Shown here in pieces: positions 31,614-41,828 of a stretch of 64,000 nucleotides of DNA. Below the pieces are notes generated by a model. The model had not been told where the DNA came from. It was given only the letters and a program-made list of their open reading frames with translations, and did no database searches. The position numbers and the translations under genes were made by a program. The DNA is from Alphaproteobacteria bacterium (GTDB lineage Bacteria > Pseudomonadota > Alphaproteobacteria > VGDZ01): positions 1 through 64,000 of the forward strand of contig VGDZ01000007.1 in assembly GCA_016869515.1 (NCBI GenBank), read 5' to 3'. Each line of letters opens with the position of its first letter. The first letter of the stretch is position 1.

Positions 31614-32594
31614 TCAGGCCTCGGGCAGCACCACCACCTTGCCGATCACCTTGCGCTCGAGCATGTCGCGCAACGCCTGCGGCGCCTCCGCCAGCTTGTA
31701 GGATTTCGACACCCGCGGCTTGATCTTGCCGGCCTTGAGCCAGTCCAGCAGCTCGGCCAAGTCGGCGGCGAAGCGCTTGGGTTCCTGGCGGCTGAAGCTG
31801 CCCCAGAACACGCCGACGATCGACGAACCCTTGAGCAGCGGCAGATTGAGCGGGATTTTCGGGATCTCGCCCTGGGCGAAGCCGATCACCAGATAGCGCC
31901 CGCGCCAAGCCGTGGCGCGGACCGCGGTTTCGGCGAAGCTGCCGCCGACCGGATCGTAGACCACGTCGAAGCCCTTGGCGCCGCCGATGCGCTTCAACGC
32001 CTCGCGCAAGTCCTCCTTGGCGTAGTTGATGACATGGTCGGCGCCGTGCTGGCGGCAGACCTCGAGCTTGTCGTCCGAGGACGCGGCCGCGGTCACCACC
32101 GCGCCCAGCGCCTTGCCGATCTCGACCGCCGACAGGCCGGTGCCGCCGGCTGCGCCCAGCACCAACAGCGACTCGCCCGGCTTGAGCGCGCCGCGGTCCT
32201 TGAGCGCATGGTGCGAGGTGCCATAGGTCAGGGTGAAGGCCGCCGCCAGGTCGAACGGCACGCCGGGCGGCAGCTTGACGCAGCGTTCGGCATCGGCCGC
32301 GACCTCCTCGGCGAAGGCGCCGAAGCCCGGCATGCACATCACCGCATCGCCCGGCTTGAACGCGGTCACGCCGGCGCCGACCTCCTTGATCACGCCCGCC
32401 ATTTCGCTGCCGGGCGAGAACGGCAAGGGCGGCTTGACCTGGTATTTGTTCTGGATGATCAGCGTGTCGGGAAAATTGACCCCCGCCGCCTTGACGTCGA
32501 TCACCACCTGGCCCGGCCCGGCCTTGGGCGAGGGCAGGTCCTCGACCACCAGGCTTTCGGGCGGGCCGAAGCTCTTGCACAACACCGCACGCAT
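31614..32594 (-). CDS. NADPH:quinone oxidoreductase family (MDR) protein
   Basis: MRAVLCKSFGPPESLVVEDLPSP; LLVLGAAGGTGLSAVEIGKALGA. Confidence 0.92.
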   Translation of the reverse strand: MRAVLCKSFGPPESLVVEDLPSPKAGPGQVVIDVKAAGVNFPDTLIIQNKYQVKPPLPFSPGSEMAGVIKEVGAGVTAFKPGDAVMCMPGFGAFAEEVAADAERCVKLPPGVPFDLAAAFTLTYGTSHHALKDRGALKPGESLLVLGAAGGTGLSAVEIGKALGAVVTAAASSDDKLEVCRQHGADHVINYAKEDLREALKRIGGAKGFDVVYDPVGGSFAETAVRATAWRGRYLVIGFAQGEIPKIPLNLPLLKGSSIVGVFWGSFSRQEPKRFAADLAELLDWLKAGKIKPRVSKSYKLAEAPQALRDMLERKVIGKVVVLPEA

Positions 32595-32785
32595 GGACTC
32601 GTCCTCCCCGGCAACTCGCTGCGGGGCGGGACCATAGCACGCGACGCAAGCGAGGCGAGTGGGCTTGACGCCGGACAGTCCGCTCCCCATTTCGCATGGC
32701 AACGACAATAGCGATGCGGGCCGCAGCCGACGCCGACGCCGACCCCGGCGCCGGAGCGGGCTCGCATCGCGAAATCCGGGGCGTC

Positions 32786-33463
32786 ATGCTGGAATGGTTT
32801 CAAGCGAACGGCGTCGCGCTGTTCGAAGTCATCCTGATCGACATCGTCCTGGCCGGCGACAATGCCATCATTGTCGGATTGGCGGCGTCGCGCGTCGCGC
32901 CCGAGCTGCGCGCCAAGGTGATCTTCTGGGGCACGGTCGGAGCGGTCGGCTTGCGCATCGCCTTCGCCGCCGTCACCACGCAATTGCTGGCGATCATCGG
33001 CCTGACCTTGGCCGGCGGGCTGCTGCTGCTGTGGGTATGCTGGAAGATGTGGCGCAATCTGCGCGGCGGCGAGGCCCAGCCCGAAGCGGCAGAAGCGGCT
33101 GCCGCCCCGGGCACGCCGATGTCGTTTCGCGCCGCGGTAACCCAGGTCGTGCTCGCCGACGTCACCATGTCGCTGGACAACGTGCTGGCGGTGGCCGGCG
33201 CGGCCAAGGGCTCGCCGCTGGTGCTGGTCATCGGCCTGGCGGTGGCGATCGTGCTGATGGCCTTCGCCTCGCACTCCATCGCCCGATTGCTGGCGCGCTA
33301 TCCCTGGATCAGTTGGGTCGGGCTTCTTATCGTGTTTTATGTGGCGCTGGACATGATCTGGGACGGATCGCACGAAGTCGCCTGCCGGACCTTGTCGGGT
33401 TCGTGGTGCGAGCATGATCTGGTCGACTTCTTGATGCAGGCGATTGGCGGGATCGGCCGATGA
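32786..33463 (+). CDS. TerC family integral membrane protein
   Basis: LIDIVLAGDNAIIVGLAA and LADVTMSLDNVLAVAGAA repeats; likely start MLEWFQ at 32786. Confidence 0.9.
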   Translation: MLEWFQANGVALFEVILIDIVLAGDNAIIVGLAASRVAPELRAKVIFWGTVGAVGLRIAFAAVTTQLLAIIGLTLAGGLLLLWVCWKMWRNLRGGEAQPEAAEAAAAPGTPMSFRAAVTQVVLADVTMSLDNVLAVAGAAKGSPLVLVIGLAVAIVLMAFASHSIARLLARYPWISWVGLLIVFYVALDMIWDGSHEVACRTLSGSWCEHDLVDFLMQAIGGIGR

Positions 33464-34632
33464 AAGCGATCGGGAACCGGCTGCGGGATTGGTTGCGGCA
33501 CGACACGGCGCCCGGCGTGCTCTTGGTCCTGGCCGCCGCGCTGGCCATGGCGCTGGACAACTCGCCGCTGGCGCCGCTCTATGACGCCTTGCTGAATACT
33601 CCGGTCGGCATTCGCATAGGTGCCGCAGGCCTCGATAAGCCGCTGCTGCTTTGGATCAACGACGGCATGATGGCGGTTTTCTTCTGCCTGGTCGGGTTGG
33701 AACTGAAGCGCGAATCGCTGGAAGGCCAGTTGGCAAGCTGGCGGCGCGCGAGCCTGCCGGCGATAGGAGCGGTCGGCGGCATGGCCGTGCCGGCGCTGGT
33801 CTATTGGGCGATCAATCGGCACCACCCGGAGTACCTGGCGGGATGGGCGATTCCCTCGGCAACCGACATCGCCTTTGCGCTTGGGGTGCTGTCGCTGCTG
33901 GGCAACCGGGTTCCGGCGGCGTTGAAGGTATTTCTATTGGCGTTGGCGACGCTGGACGACCTCGGTGCCATCGTCGTCATCGCCATCTTCTACACCGCCG
34001 ATCTCTCGACCCCGGCCTTGGGTTTGGCGTCGGCCGGCCTGGCGGGGCTGACGCTGCTCAATCGCTTCGGCATCCGCGCCTTGGCGCCCTATGTCCTGGT
34101 CGGGATATTCACTTGGGCGTGCGTGCTCGAATCCGGCGTCCATGCCACCCTGGCCGGCGTCGCTTTGGGCCTGGCGATGCCATTGCGCGGCGGCCGGGCG
34201 GGCGAGATGTCGCCCGTGCTGCGGGCCGAACATGCGCTTTCGCCCTGGGTGCGCTTTGGCATCCTGCCGCTGTTCGCCTTTGCCAATGCCGGCCTGTCTC
34301 TGTCCGGGATCGGATTGACCGAGCTGACGGCGCCTTTGCCGCTAGGCATCGCCGCCGGGCTGTTCCTCGGCAAGCAGATCGGCATCGTGCTGTTCGCTGC
34401 GGCCGCGGTCGCGCTCGGCATGGCGACCATGCCGACCGGCGTAAGCTGGCGCCAATTTCACGCCGTGTCGGTGCTGGGCGGCATCGGCTTCACCATGAGC
34501 TTGTTCATCGGCACCTTGGCCTTTCCCGACCCGGGCTATGCCGCCGCGGTGCGGCTGGGCGTGCTGACGGGTTCGCTGGCATCGGCGGTGCTCGGCTACC
34601 TGCTGTTGCGGGCGGCGACACGCCGCGATTGA
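33460..34632 (+). CDS. nhaA: Na+/H+ antiporter NhaA
   Basis: INDGMMAVFFCLVGLELKRE, PSATDIAFALGVLSLLGNRVPAALKVFLLALATLDDLGAIVVIAIFYT. Confidence 0.96.
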   Translation: MKAIGNRLRDWLRHDTAPGVLLVLAAALAMALDNSPLAPLYDALLNTPVGIRIGAAGLDKPLLLWINDGMMAVFFCLVGLELKRESLEGQLASWRRASLPAIGAVGGMAVPALVYWAINRHHPEYLAGWAIPSATDIAFALGVLSLLGNRVPAALKVFLLALATLDDLGAIVVIAIFYTADLSTPALGLASAGLAGLTLLNRFGIRALAPYVLVGIFTWACVLESGVHATLAGVALGLAMPLRGGRAGEMSPVLRAEHALSPWVRFGILPLFAFANAGLSLSGIGLTELTAPLPLGIAAGLFLGKQIGIVLFAAAAVALGMATMPTGVSWRQFHAVSVLGGIGFTMSLFIGTLAFPDPGYAAAVRLGVLTGSLASAVLGYLLLRAATRRD

Positions 34633-34676
34633 CTCGGGGCTGCGGCTTTGTTGGACTGCCATCTCGGGAGAACACG

Positions 34677-35699
34677 GTGAAATTCGGTCTGATCGGTTAC
34701 GGCCTGTGGGGGCCGCATCACGCCAACGCCCTGGTCAAGACCCCGGGCATCGACCTGGTTGCCATCGCCGCCGCCAGCGAGAACTCGGCCCAGCGCGCCC
34801 GCAAGGACCATCCCAATTGCGCGGTTTCGGTCGGCTATCGCGACCTGCTGGCACGCGGCGACGTCCAGGCGGTGGTGATCGTCACTCAGAACCATACCCA
34901 TCGCGAGATCGCCTGCGCCGCGCTGGAAGCCGGCAAGGACGTGCTGCTGGAAAAGCCGATGTCGACCACGGTGGCAGATTGCGATGCCATCATCGCCGCC
35001 TGGCGCAAGTCGGGACGCATGCTGACCATCGGCCACGAATTCCGCCTGTCCGAGCAATGGGGCCGCATCAAGGGCATCGTCGAATCCGGGACGCTGGGCG
35101 AGCCGATGCACGCCCTGGTCAGCCTGTTCCGCTTCCCCTATCGCCAGGGCTCGGGCGGCTGGCGCTATGCGCCCGAGCGGGTCGGTTCGTGGATTCTGGA
35201 GGAGCCGGTCCACTTCTTCGACCAGCTGCTGTGGTATTTCGAGAAATGGGGCCTGCCCGACCGGGTGCGCAGCTTCGCCAACGCCAAGCCCGGCCGCGGC
35301 CCCGGCATGCTCGACAATCTGACCACGGTGCTGCGCTGGCCGAGCGGGCTTTACGCCACGGTCAACCAGACCCTGGCCGGCTTCGAGCATCATCACGTCA
35401 TGGAGATCGTCGGCCGCGAAGGCAGCATCCGCAGCTGGTGGTCGGGAGCGATGGACCGCACTTTGCATCCGACTTTCGAATTCAAGATCCAGAAGAAAGG
35501 CGAGACCCAGGCCAGCTTGGTCAAGATCGAACGCTCGGGCGAGCTGTTCGAACTGGAAGACCAGGCGCGGCGGGTGCTGGAGGCATTCACCAAGCGCCAG
35601 ACCGTGGTCTCGCCCGAAGAGGGCAGGCGGGCGGTCGCGATCTGTCTTGCCGCCGAGCGCTCGGCGGTGGAAGATCGGGAAATCGAGTTGAAACTGTGA
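34677..35699 (+). CDS. Gfo/Idh/MocA family oxidoreductase
   Basis: GTG start; KFGLIGYGLWGPHHANALVKTPG, VLLEKPMSTTVADCDAII. Confidence 0.92.
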   Translation: MKFGLIGYGLWGPHHANALVKTPGIDLVAIAAASENSAQRARKDHPNCAVSVGYRDLLARGDVQAVVIVTQNHTHREIACAALEAGKDVLLEKPMSTTVADCDAIIAAWRKSGRMLTIGHEFRLSEQWGRIKGIVESGTLGEPMHALVSLFRFPYRQGSGGWRYAPERVGSWILEEPVHFFDQLLWYFEKWGLPDRVRSFANAKPGRGPGMLDNLTTVLRWPSGLYATVNQTLAGFEHHHVMEIVGREGSIRSWWSGAMDRTLHPTFEFKIQKKGETQASLVKIERSGELFELEDQARRVLEAFTKRQTVVSPEEGRRAVAICLAAERSAVEDREIELKL

Positions 35700-35716
35700 G
35701 GAGGGAGAGAGGGACC

Positions 35717-36955
35717 ATGGCGTTGAAGCGAGTCCTGGCGGGCGCGACGATGGCGCTGGCCGTGCTGGCGGCCGGACCGGTCGCGGCGCAGAAGAAGATC
35801 TCGGTACTGACCTGGAACATCCCGGTCTACGAGGAGAAGATCAAAGGCTGGATCGCCGACTTCAAGCAGATCCGGCCCGACATCACGGTCGAGTGGATCG
35901 ACAAGAAGGGACCCGAGTTGGGGCCGTTCTATCAGACCCAATCCGCGGCCGGCACGCCGCCCGACATCGTCAACGTGCAAGGCGCGCTGTGGCTGGAATA
36001 TGCCGCCAATGGCGCGCTGCTGGATCTCGGCCCCTATCTGGCCAAGGAACGCGAGGTGGCCGGCCGGTTCGATCCCAATTTCATGAAAGTCTGGCAGTTC
36101 GAGGGCAAGCAATACCTGCTGCCGTTCTACATCACCAAGACGCTGCTGTTCTACAACAAGGAGATGTTCAAGGAGGCCGGGCTGAGCGATCCGCCGAAGA
36201 CTTTCGACGAGATCCTCAGCCATGCCGCCAAGATGACCAAGGGCGAGAAGTCGGGCTTCCTCACCGCCAATTTCGATTGGCTCTACTGGCCGCTGTTCGC
36301 GATGAACGGCGTGCAACTGGTGACGCCCGATCTGAAGAAGGCGGCGTTCAACACCCCGGCCGCGCTCGACACCCTGACCAAGCTGGCCAAGGCGACCGAT
36401 TCCGGCGCCATCAACAAGATCGCCTGGACCGGCCGCTGGGTCGAACCCAACGGCGCCTTCGCCGCCGGCACGGTCGGCATGCTGCACATCCACGCGCCGG
36501 CGTTCTTCTATGTCCGCGGCTCGGGCAAGTGGGTCAACCAGGACACGCTGGGCGTTGCGGCGGTGCCGGGAGGCTGGTCGACGCCCAACAGCCATGCCTT
36601 GTTCATCTCCAAGGCCAGCAAGGAGCCGGATGCGGCCTGGGAATTCCTCAAGCTGATCACCAGCAAGAAATGGGCGGTGACCTTCGGCACCACGCTCAAC
36701 AACCTGACCGGCAATATCGAGGCCGACAAGGAGATCATGGCCCACTTCAAGGCCAACGATCCGCTGGCGGCGCGCGTGCTGGAGGTGCAGATGTCGAACC
36801 TCGACAAGATCACCGGCAACTGGCCGCTGGCGCGCGACAGCCAGGTCAAGGAGGCGTTCTACACCGAGATCCAGAACGCGGTCCTCGGCCGCAAGACGCC
36901 GAAGGAGGCGCTGGACACGGCCGAGCGCAACGTCAACCGCGTCCTGTCGCGTTAG
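35717..36955 (+). CDS. sugar ABC transporter extracellular solute-binding protein (family 1)
   Basis: Signal peptide; AAGTPPDIVNVQGALWLEYAANGALLDLGPYL. Confidence 0.92.
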   Translation: MALKRVLAGATMALAVLAAGPVAAQKKISVLTWNIPVYEEKIKGWIADFKQIRPDITVEWIDKKGPELGPFYQTQSAAGTPPDIVNVQGALWLEYAANGALLDLGPYLAKEREVAGRFDPNFMKVWQFEGKQYLLPFYITKTLLFYNKEMFKEAGLSDPPKTFDEILSHAAKMTKGEKSGFLTANFDWLYWPLFAMNGVQLVTPDLKKAAFNTPAALDTLTKLAKATDSGAINKIAWTGRWVEPNGAFAAGTVGMLHIHAPAFFYVRGSGKWVNQDTLGVAAVPGGWSTPNSHALFISKASKEPDAAWEFLKLITSKKWAVTFGTTLNNLTGNIEADKEIMAHFKANDPLAARVLEVQMSNLDKITGNWPLARDSQVKEAFYTEIQNAVLGRKTPKEALDTAERNVNRVLSR

Positions 36956-36973
36956 GCCGAGTGGGTAAGGGCA

Positions 36974-37002
36974 GCGGCGGCGTCCGGGCGACCGGCCGCC
37001 GC
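36974..37002 (+). promoter_or_regulatory. GC hairpin (gcggcggc / gccgccgc) between sugar SBP and permease genes
   Basis: 8-bp perfect arms, 13-nt loop. Confidence 0.5.
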
Positions 37003-37025
37003 CGCGCGCCATTGGTGCTTCGGCG

Positions 37026-37934
37026 ATGTTCCAACTGATCCGCACCAAGCGTCACCGCGAATTGGCATTGGTGGCGCTGTTCCTGGTGCCGTCGCTGGCG
37101 ATCTTCACGCTCTATCGCATCGTGCCGCTCTTCTGGAACCTCGGCCTCAGCTTCACCGAATGGTCGCCGTTCAAGCCGGCCAAGTTCGCCGGGCTCTATC
37201 ATTACGAGGAGATGCTGTTCTACGACGACGTGTTCTGGACCGCGCTGTGGAACACGGTGGTGTTCATGGCCTCGGCGCCGATCGCCATCGCGCTGGCCTT
37301 GGCGGTGGCGATGCTGGTCAACGGCGACATCCGCGGCCGCAACGTCTATCGCGCCATTGTCTTTCTTTCGTATCCCTTGATGACGGTGGCGGTCGGGATC
37401 ATCTGGCGTTGGCTGTTCGACGGCAAGGTCGGGCTGATCAACTACGTGCTGCGCGGCCTCGGCCTGACAGAAAAGGGCATCTCCTTCCTCGACAGCTTCG
37501 AATGGGCGATGGCGTCGGTGGTGGTGGCGGCGATCTGGCAGGTGATCGGCTTTTTCATGATCATCCTGCTGACCGGACTGCAGTCGATTCCGCGCAACCT
37601 GCACGAAGCGGCGGCGATCGACGGCGCCGGCGCCTGGCAGCGCTTTCGGCGCGTGACCTTGCCGCTGCTGCGGCCCTCGATCTTCCTCTGCCTGGTGATC
37701 GGCATCATCAATTCCTTCACCAGCTTCGATTTGATCTACGTCATGACCGGCGGCGGGCCGGCCAACGCCACCGAACTGCTGATCACCTACGTCTATCGCG
37801 CCGGCTTCGTGAAGAATCAGTTCGACTACGCCGCCGCGCTGACGGTGGCGCTGTTCGTGTTCTTCCTCGGCCTGACCTGGATCGCCAACCGCGCCTCGGG
37901 CGGCGATGCCGGCGCGGTCGAGACCGGAGAGTAG
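37026..37934 (+). CDS. sugar ABC transporter permease (UgpA/LacF type)
   Basis: LHEAAAIDGAGAWQRFRRVTLPLLRPSIFL EAA loop. Confidence 0.93.
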   Translation: MFQLIRTKRHRELALVALFLVPSLAIFTLYRIVPLFWNLGLSFTEWSPFKPAKFAGLYHYEEMLFYDDVFWTALWNTVVFMASAPIAIALALAVAMLVNGDIRGRNVYRAIVFLSYPLMTVAVGIIWRWLFDGKVGLINYVLRGLGLTEKGISFLDSFEWAMASVVVAAIWQVIGFFMIILLTGLQSIPRNLHEAAAIDGAGAWQRFRRVTLPLLRPSIFLCLVIGIINSFTSFDLIYVMTGGGPANATELLITYVYRAGFVKNQFDYAAALTVALFVFFLGLTWIANRASGGDAGAVETGE

Positions 37935-37939
37935 GGACG

Positions 37940-38752
37940 ATGGGCCGCCACCCGACCTGGCCGATCCACCTGGCGCTGGTGGCGGTGTCGTTCGTCATGC
38001 TGGTGCCGTTCTATTGGGTGCTGAAGACCTCGGTCACCGGCGAGAACATCTTCAGCTACCCGCCCAGCGTCGTGCCCAGGGACGTCAATCTCTTCTATTA
38101 CGTCGATGTCTGGTACTACATCCCCTTCGTCCGTTTCCTGTTCAACAGCGTCGCCGTGTCGGCCATCGCCGTGGTCTCGAACGTGGTGTTCAACGCGCTG
38201 GCGGCCTATGCCCTGACGCGACGCTTTCCCGGCCGCAAATGGGTCATCCTCTTGTTCCTGTCCTGCATGATGATTCCGTTCCAGGCCACCATCATCCCGG
38301 CCTACCTGATCACCCAGAAGCTGGGCCTGCTCAACACCCATCTCGGGCTTGCGCTGCCGCTGTGTTCGACCATCGTCTGCATCTTCGTCTACAAGGCCAG
38401 TTTCGAGGCGGTGCCGCGCTCGCTGATCGACGCCGCGCGCATCGACGGCGTGCCCGACTGGCAGATCATCTTCCGCATCATGCTGCCGCTGTCCAAGCCG
38501 GCGATCGCCACCAACGTCATCCTGTCCTTCATCTGGTCGTGGAACAGCTTCCTCTGGCCGCTGATCGTGACCCGCGACAAGGCGATGCAGACCCTGCCGC
38601 TGGGGTTGTCGACCTTCCTCAGCTATCTCGAGAACACCACCGGCGCGCTTTACGCCTTTTGCGTCATGGTGCTGGTGCCGGGCATCGTGCTGTTCCTGCT
38701 GGCGCAGCGCGAGTTCATCCAGGGCCTGACCTCGGGCGCGACCAAGGGCTAG
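37940..38752 (+). CDS. sugar ABC transporter permease (UgpE/LacG type)
   Basis: LIDAARIDGVPDWQIIFRIMLPLSKPAIAT EAA loop; ATG 37940. Confidence 0.93.
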   Translation: MGRHPTWPIHLALVAVSFVMLVPFYWVLKTSVTGENIFSYPPSVVPRDVNLFYYVDVWYYIPFVRFLFNSVAVSAIAVVSNVVFNALAAYALTRRFPGRKWVILLFLSCMMIPFQATIIPAYLITQKLGLLNTHLGLALPLCSTIVCIFVYKASFEAVPRSLIDAARIDGVPDWQIIFRIMLPLSKPAIATNVILSFIWSWNSFLWPLIVTRDKAMQTLPLGLSTFLSYLENTTGALYAFCVMVLVPGIVLFLLAQREFIQGLTSGATKG

Positions 38753-38755
38753 GCG

Positions 38756-39127
38756 ATGCGGCGTTGGATCAACCGCTATTCGATCACTTTCGGCCTGATC
38801 GGCTTGGCCGTGCTGGGCTGGAACCTTTACGTCGCGGCGCACCGCGACGGGCTGTTGACCGGCCGCGTCGCCGCCGCCGACGGCAGCGCCATCGCCGGCG
38901 CCACGGTCAAGGTGCGCGAGCGCACCATGGTCTCCTCCGAGCCGCGGGCCGAGGCCAAGACCGACGCCCAGGGCCGTTTCCGGGTCGAGGGCCTCGACTA
39001 TCACCACCTGCTGGTCGAGGTCGAGGCCCAGGGCTTCAAGCCGCTGCCGCGGCAATCGGTGCGGCTGTGGTTTCGCGGCCAGAACCGCGCCCTCGAGGCG
39101 CCCTTGACCATGGAGCGCGCGGGATGA
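38756..39127 (+). CDS. carboxypeptidase-regulatory-like domain protein with N-terminal TM segment
   Basis: GLLTGRVAAADGSAIAGATVKVRE...TDAQGRFRVEGLDYHHLLVEVEAQGF. Confidence 0.75.
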   Translation: MRRWINRYSITFGLIGLAVLGWNLYVAAHRDGLLTGRVAAADGSAIAGATVKVRERTMVSSEPRAEAKTDAQGRFRVEGLDYHHLLVEVEAQGFKPLPRQSVRLWFRGQNRALEAPLTMERAG

Positions 39128-40164
39128 GCGCCCGGCCCAAGATCCTGTTCGATCCGTTCCCACGCCGCACCGACATGTTCCTCGCGCCCGAGATGCGGAC
39201 GCGGCTGGAGGCGCTGGGCGAGGTGGTGCTGCACGAGGGCTCGCGCATGCCGGCCGAGATGGTCGAGCGCGTGCTGCCCGAGGCGATGTTCGTGCTCGGC
39301 CAGACCGATTTGCCACGCGAGCGCCTCGAACGCGCGCCAAAGCTCAAGGCGATCGTCAACGTCGAAGGCAATTTTCAGCCCAATGTCGACTATGGCTATT
39401 GCCTGGATCGGGGCATTCATGTGCTGGTGATTGCACCGGCGTTCGCTTTGCCGGTGGCGGAGATGGCGCTGGGCCTCGCCATCGACTGCGCGCGCGGCAT
39501 CACCCGCGCCGACCGCGATTTCCGCCAGGGCCGCGAACGCTATGGCATCGCCGGGTCGACCGAGTCGCTGCAGCTGACCGGCAATGTCTTCGGCCTGATC
39601 GGCTTCGGCAATCTCGGCCGCGCGCTGTTGCCGCTGCTGCGGCCGTTCCACGGCCGGGTGTTGGCGCACGACCCCTGGCTGCCCGAGGGACTGTTGCGGG
39701 AGCACGCGGTCGAGCCGGTCGGCCTGGATCGGCTGCTGGCCGAGGCGCGGATCGTCTTCATGCTGGCGGCGGCGACGGCCGACAACCAGGCCATGCTGGG
39801 CGCACGCGAATTCGGGTTGATCCAGCAAGGCAGCGTGTTCGTGCTGGCCAGTCGCGCCGCAGTAGTCGATTTCCCGGCCTTCCTGGCGGCGGCGAAATCG
39901 GGCCGCATCAAGGCCGCGACCGACGTCTTCCCGGTCGAGCCGGTGCCGGCGGACGATCCGGTGCGCGGGGTCGAGGAAGTGATACTTTCGGCGCATCGCG
40001 CCGGCGGCGTGCGCCGCGCCCATCACGAGATCGGCCTGATGACGGTCGAGGATTGCGAGCTGATCGCCCGCGGCCTGCCGCCGGTGCGTTGCCAGCCGGC
40101 GCGGCGCGAGACCGCGCATCTGTTCCGCTCCATGCCTGCCCGCAGCTATGCCCAAAAAGTCTGA
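39124..40164 (+). CDS. D-isomer specific 2-hydroxyacid dehydrogenase family protein
   Basis: FGLIGFGNLGRALLPLL, LASRAAVVDFPAF, DVFPVEPVP, LSAHRAGG. Confidence 0.9.
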   Translation: MSARPKILFDPFPRRTDMFLAPEMRTRLEALGEVVLHEGSRMPAEMVERVLPEAMFVLGQTDLPRERLERAPKLKAIVNVEGNFQPNVDYGYCLDRGIHVLVIAPAFALPVAEMALGLAIDCARGITRADRDFRQGRERYGIAGSTESLQLTGNVFGLIGFGNLGRALLPLLRPFHGRVLAHDPWLPEGLLREHAVEPVGLDRLLAEARIVFMLAAATADNQAMLGAREFGLIQQGSVFVLASRAAVVDFPAFLAAAKSGRIKAATDVFPVEPVPADDPVRGVEEVILSAHRAGGVRRAHHEIGLMTVEDCELIARGLPPVRCQPARRETAHLFRSMPARSYAQKV

Positions 40165-41020
40165 ACGCCGCATCGCCATCCTGCATGCCGACGATGTCGG
40201 CATGTGCCATGGCGCCAATCGCGCCTTCCTCGATCTGGCCAAGATCGGCGCCATCACCTGCGGCTCGGCAATGGTGCCGTGCCCCTGGTTCGCCGAGATC
40301 GCCGAGCACGCCGGGCGCGATCCCCGGCTCGATCTCGGCGTGCACCTGACGCTGACCAGCGAGTGGCCGGGCTATCGCTGGGGGCCGATCTCGACCCGGG
40401 CGCGGGCCTCGGGCCTGGTCGACGACCAGGGCTGCTTCCCGCGCAATTGCCGCCAGCTGCGCGCGACTCTGGTGCCCGAGGCGGTCGAGGCCGAATGGCG
40501 CGCCCAGATCGACCGCGCCTTGGCGATGGGGATCGATGCCACCCATCTCGACAGCCATATGGGTTCGGCGTTCCTGCCGGAACTGGTGGAGATCTATCTG
40601 CGGCTCGGCCGCGAATACCGCCTGCCGGTGCTGATGCCGCGCCGACTAGACGAATACCTGCGAGTGCTCAAATTCGATTTCGTCTCGGCCGCAAGCCATC
40701 GCCGGGCGGTGGCCGAACTCGAGGCCGAGGGCATGCCGCTGGTCGACGATTTCCGCATGACGCCGGGCGCGGCCAGCGCCGAGTCCGATGCCGCCTATGC
40801 CAAGCTGTTCGCCGAGCTGCCGGCCGGCACGACCTATGTCGCCTTGCATCCCAACCGCTCGGGCGATATCGAGACCATCGTGCCGCCGCGCGCGCATTAC
40901 CGCACCGACGAGGTGCGCATCCTGTCGGATGACGGGTTCCTGCGCGGGCTCGATGCGCTGGGCATCGAGCGCGCCGGCATGCGGGCGCTGCGCGAGCGCT
41001 ATCGCGCGCGGCCGCGCTGA
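40148..41020 (+). CDS. ChbG/HpnK (YdjC) family carbohydrate deacetylase
   Basis: IAILHADDVGMCHGANRAF, DLGVHLTLTSEWPGYRWGP, THLDSHMG. Confidence 0.9.
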   Translation: MPKKSERRIAILHADDVGMCHGANRAFLDLAKIGAITCGSAMVPCPWFAEIAEHAGRDPRLDLGVHLTLTSEWPGYRWGPISTRARASGLVDDQGCFPRNCRQLRATLVPEAVEAEWRAQIDRALAMGIDATHLDSHMGSAFLPELVEIYLRLGREYRLPVLMPRRLDEYLRVLKFDFVSAASHRRAVAELEAEGMPLVDDFRMTPGAASAESDAAYAKLFAELPAGTTYVALHPNRSGDIETIVPPRAHYRTDEVRILSDDGFLRGLDALGIERAGMRALRERYRARPR

Positions 41021-41045
41021 TCGAATTTTTCAAAGGAGAAGAGTC

Positions 41046-41807
41046 ATGCGTCTGGCAGGCAAGGTCGCGATCGTCACCGGCGCCGGGTCGGGTTTCGGCG
41101 AGGGCATCGCCCATCGCTTCGCCGAAGAGGGCTGCAAGGTGGTGGTCAACGACATCAATCTCGAGGGCGGCCAGCGCGTGACTGCGGCGATCGACAAGGC
41201 GCACGGCCAGGGCAGCGCGATCTTCCAGCGCGCCGACGTCAGCCAGGCGGCCGAGGTCGACGCCATGGTTCAGGCGGCGGTGGCGCGTTTCGGCCGGCTC
41301 GACATCGTCGTCAACAATGCCGGCATCACGCACCGCAACATGCCGCTGTCGGACGTGCCCGAAGCCATGGTCGACAAGATCCTGGCGGTCAACGTCAAGG
41401 CGATCTGGCTGGCGGCGCGCGCGGCCCTGCCGGTGTTCCGCCGCCAAGGCGGGGGCTGCATCGTCAACACCGCCTCGACCGCGGGCCTGCGGCCGCGGCC
41501 GGGGCTGGCGGTCTACAACGCCTCCAAGGGCGCGGCCATCATCATCACCAAATCGATGGCGGTCGAACTGGCGCCCGACAAGGTACGGGTCAATTGCCTC
41601 TGCCCGGTGGCGGGCGAGACGCCGCTTCTGCCCGAGTTCATGGGCAAGGACACGCCCGAACACCGCGCCCGCTTCAAGGCGACGATTCCGCTCGGCCGGC
41701 TGTCGCTGCCGCGCGACATCGCCAACGCCGCGCTCTACCTGGCCTCGGACGAGGCCGAGTTCATCACCGGCGTGGCGCTGGAAATCGACGGCGGCCGCTG
41801 TGTCTAG
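41046..41807 (+). CDS. SDR family oxidoreductase
   Basis: VTGAGSGFGEGIAHRFAEEG, VYNASKGAAIIITKSMAVELAPDKVRVN. Confidence 0.94.
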   Translation: MRLAGKVAIVTGAGSGFGEGIAHRFAEEGCKVVVNDINLEGGQRVTAAIDKAHGQGSAIFQRADVSQAAEVDAMVQAAVARFGRLDIVVNNAGITHRNMPLSDVPEAMVDKILAVNVKAIWLAARAALPVFRRQGGGCIVNTASTAGLRPRPGLAVYNASKGAAIIITKSMAVELAPDKVRVNCLCPVAGETPLLPEFMGKDTPEHRARFKATIPLGRLSLPRDIANAALYLASDEAEFITGVALEIDGGRCV

Positions 41808-41828
41808 ACCGCACGGACCGACCATGCC

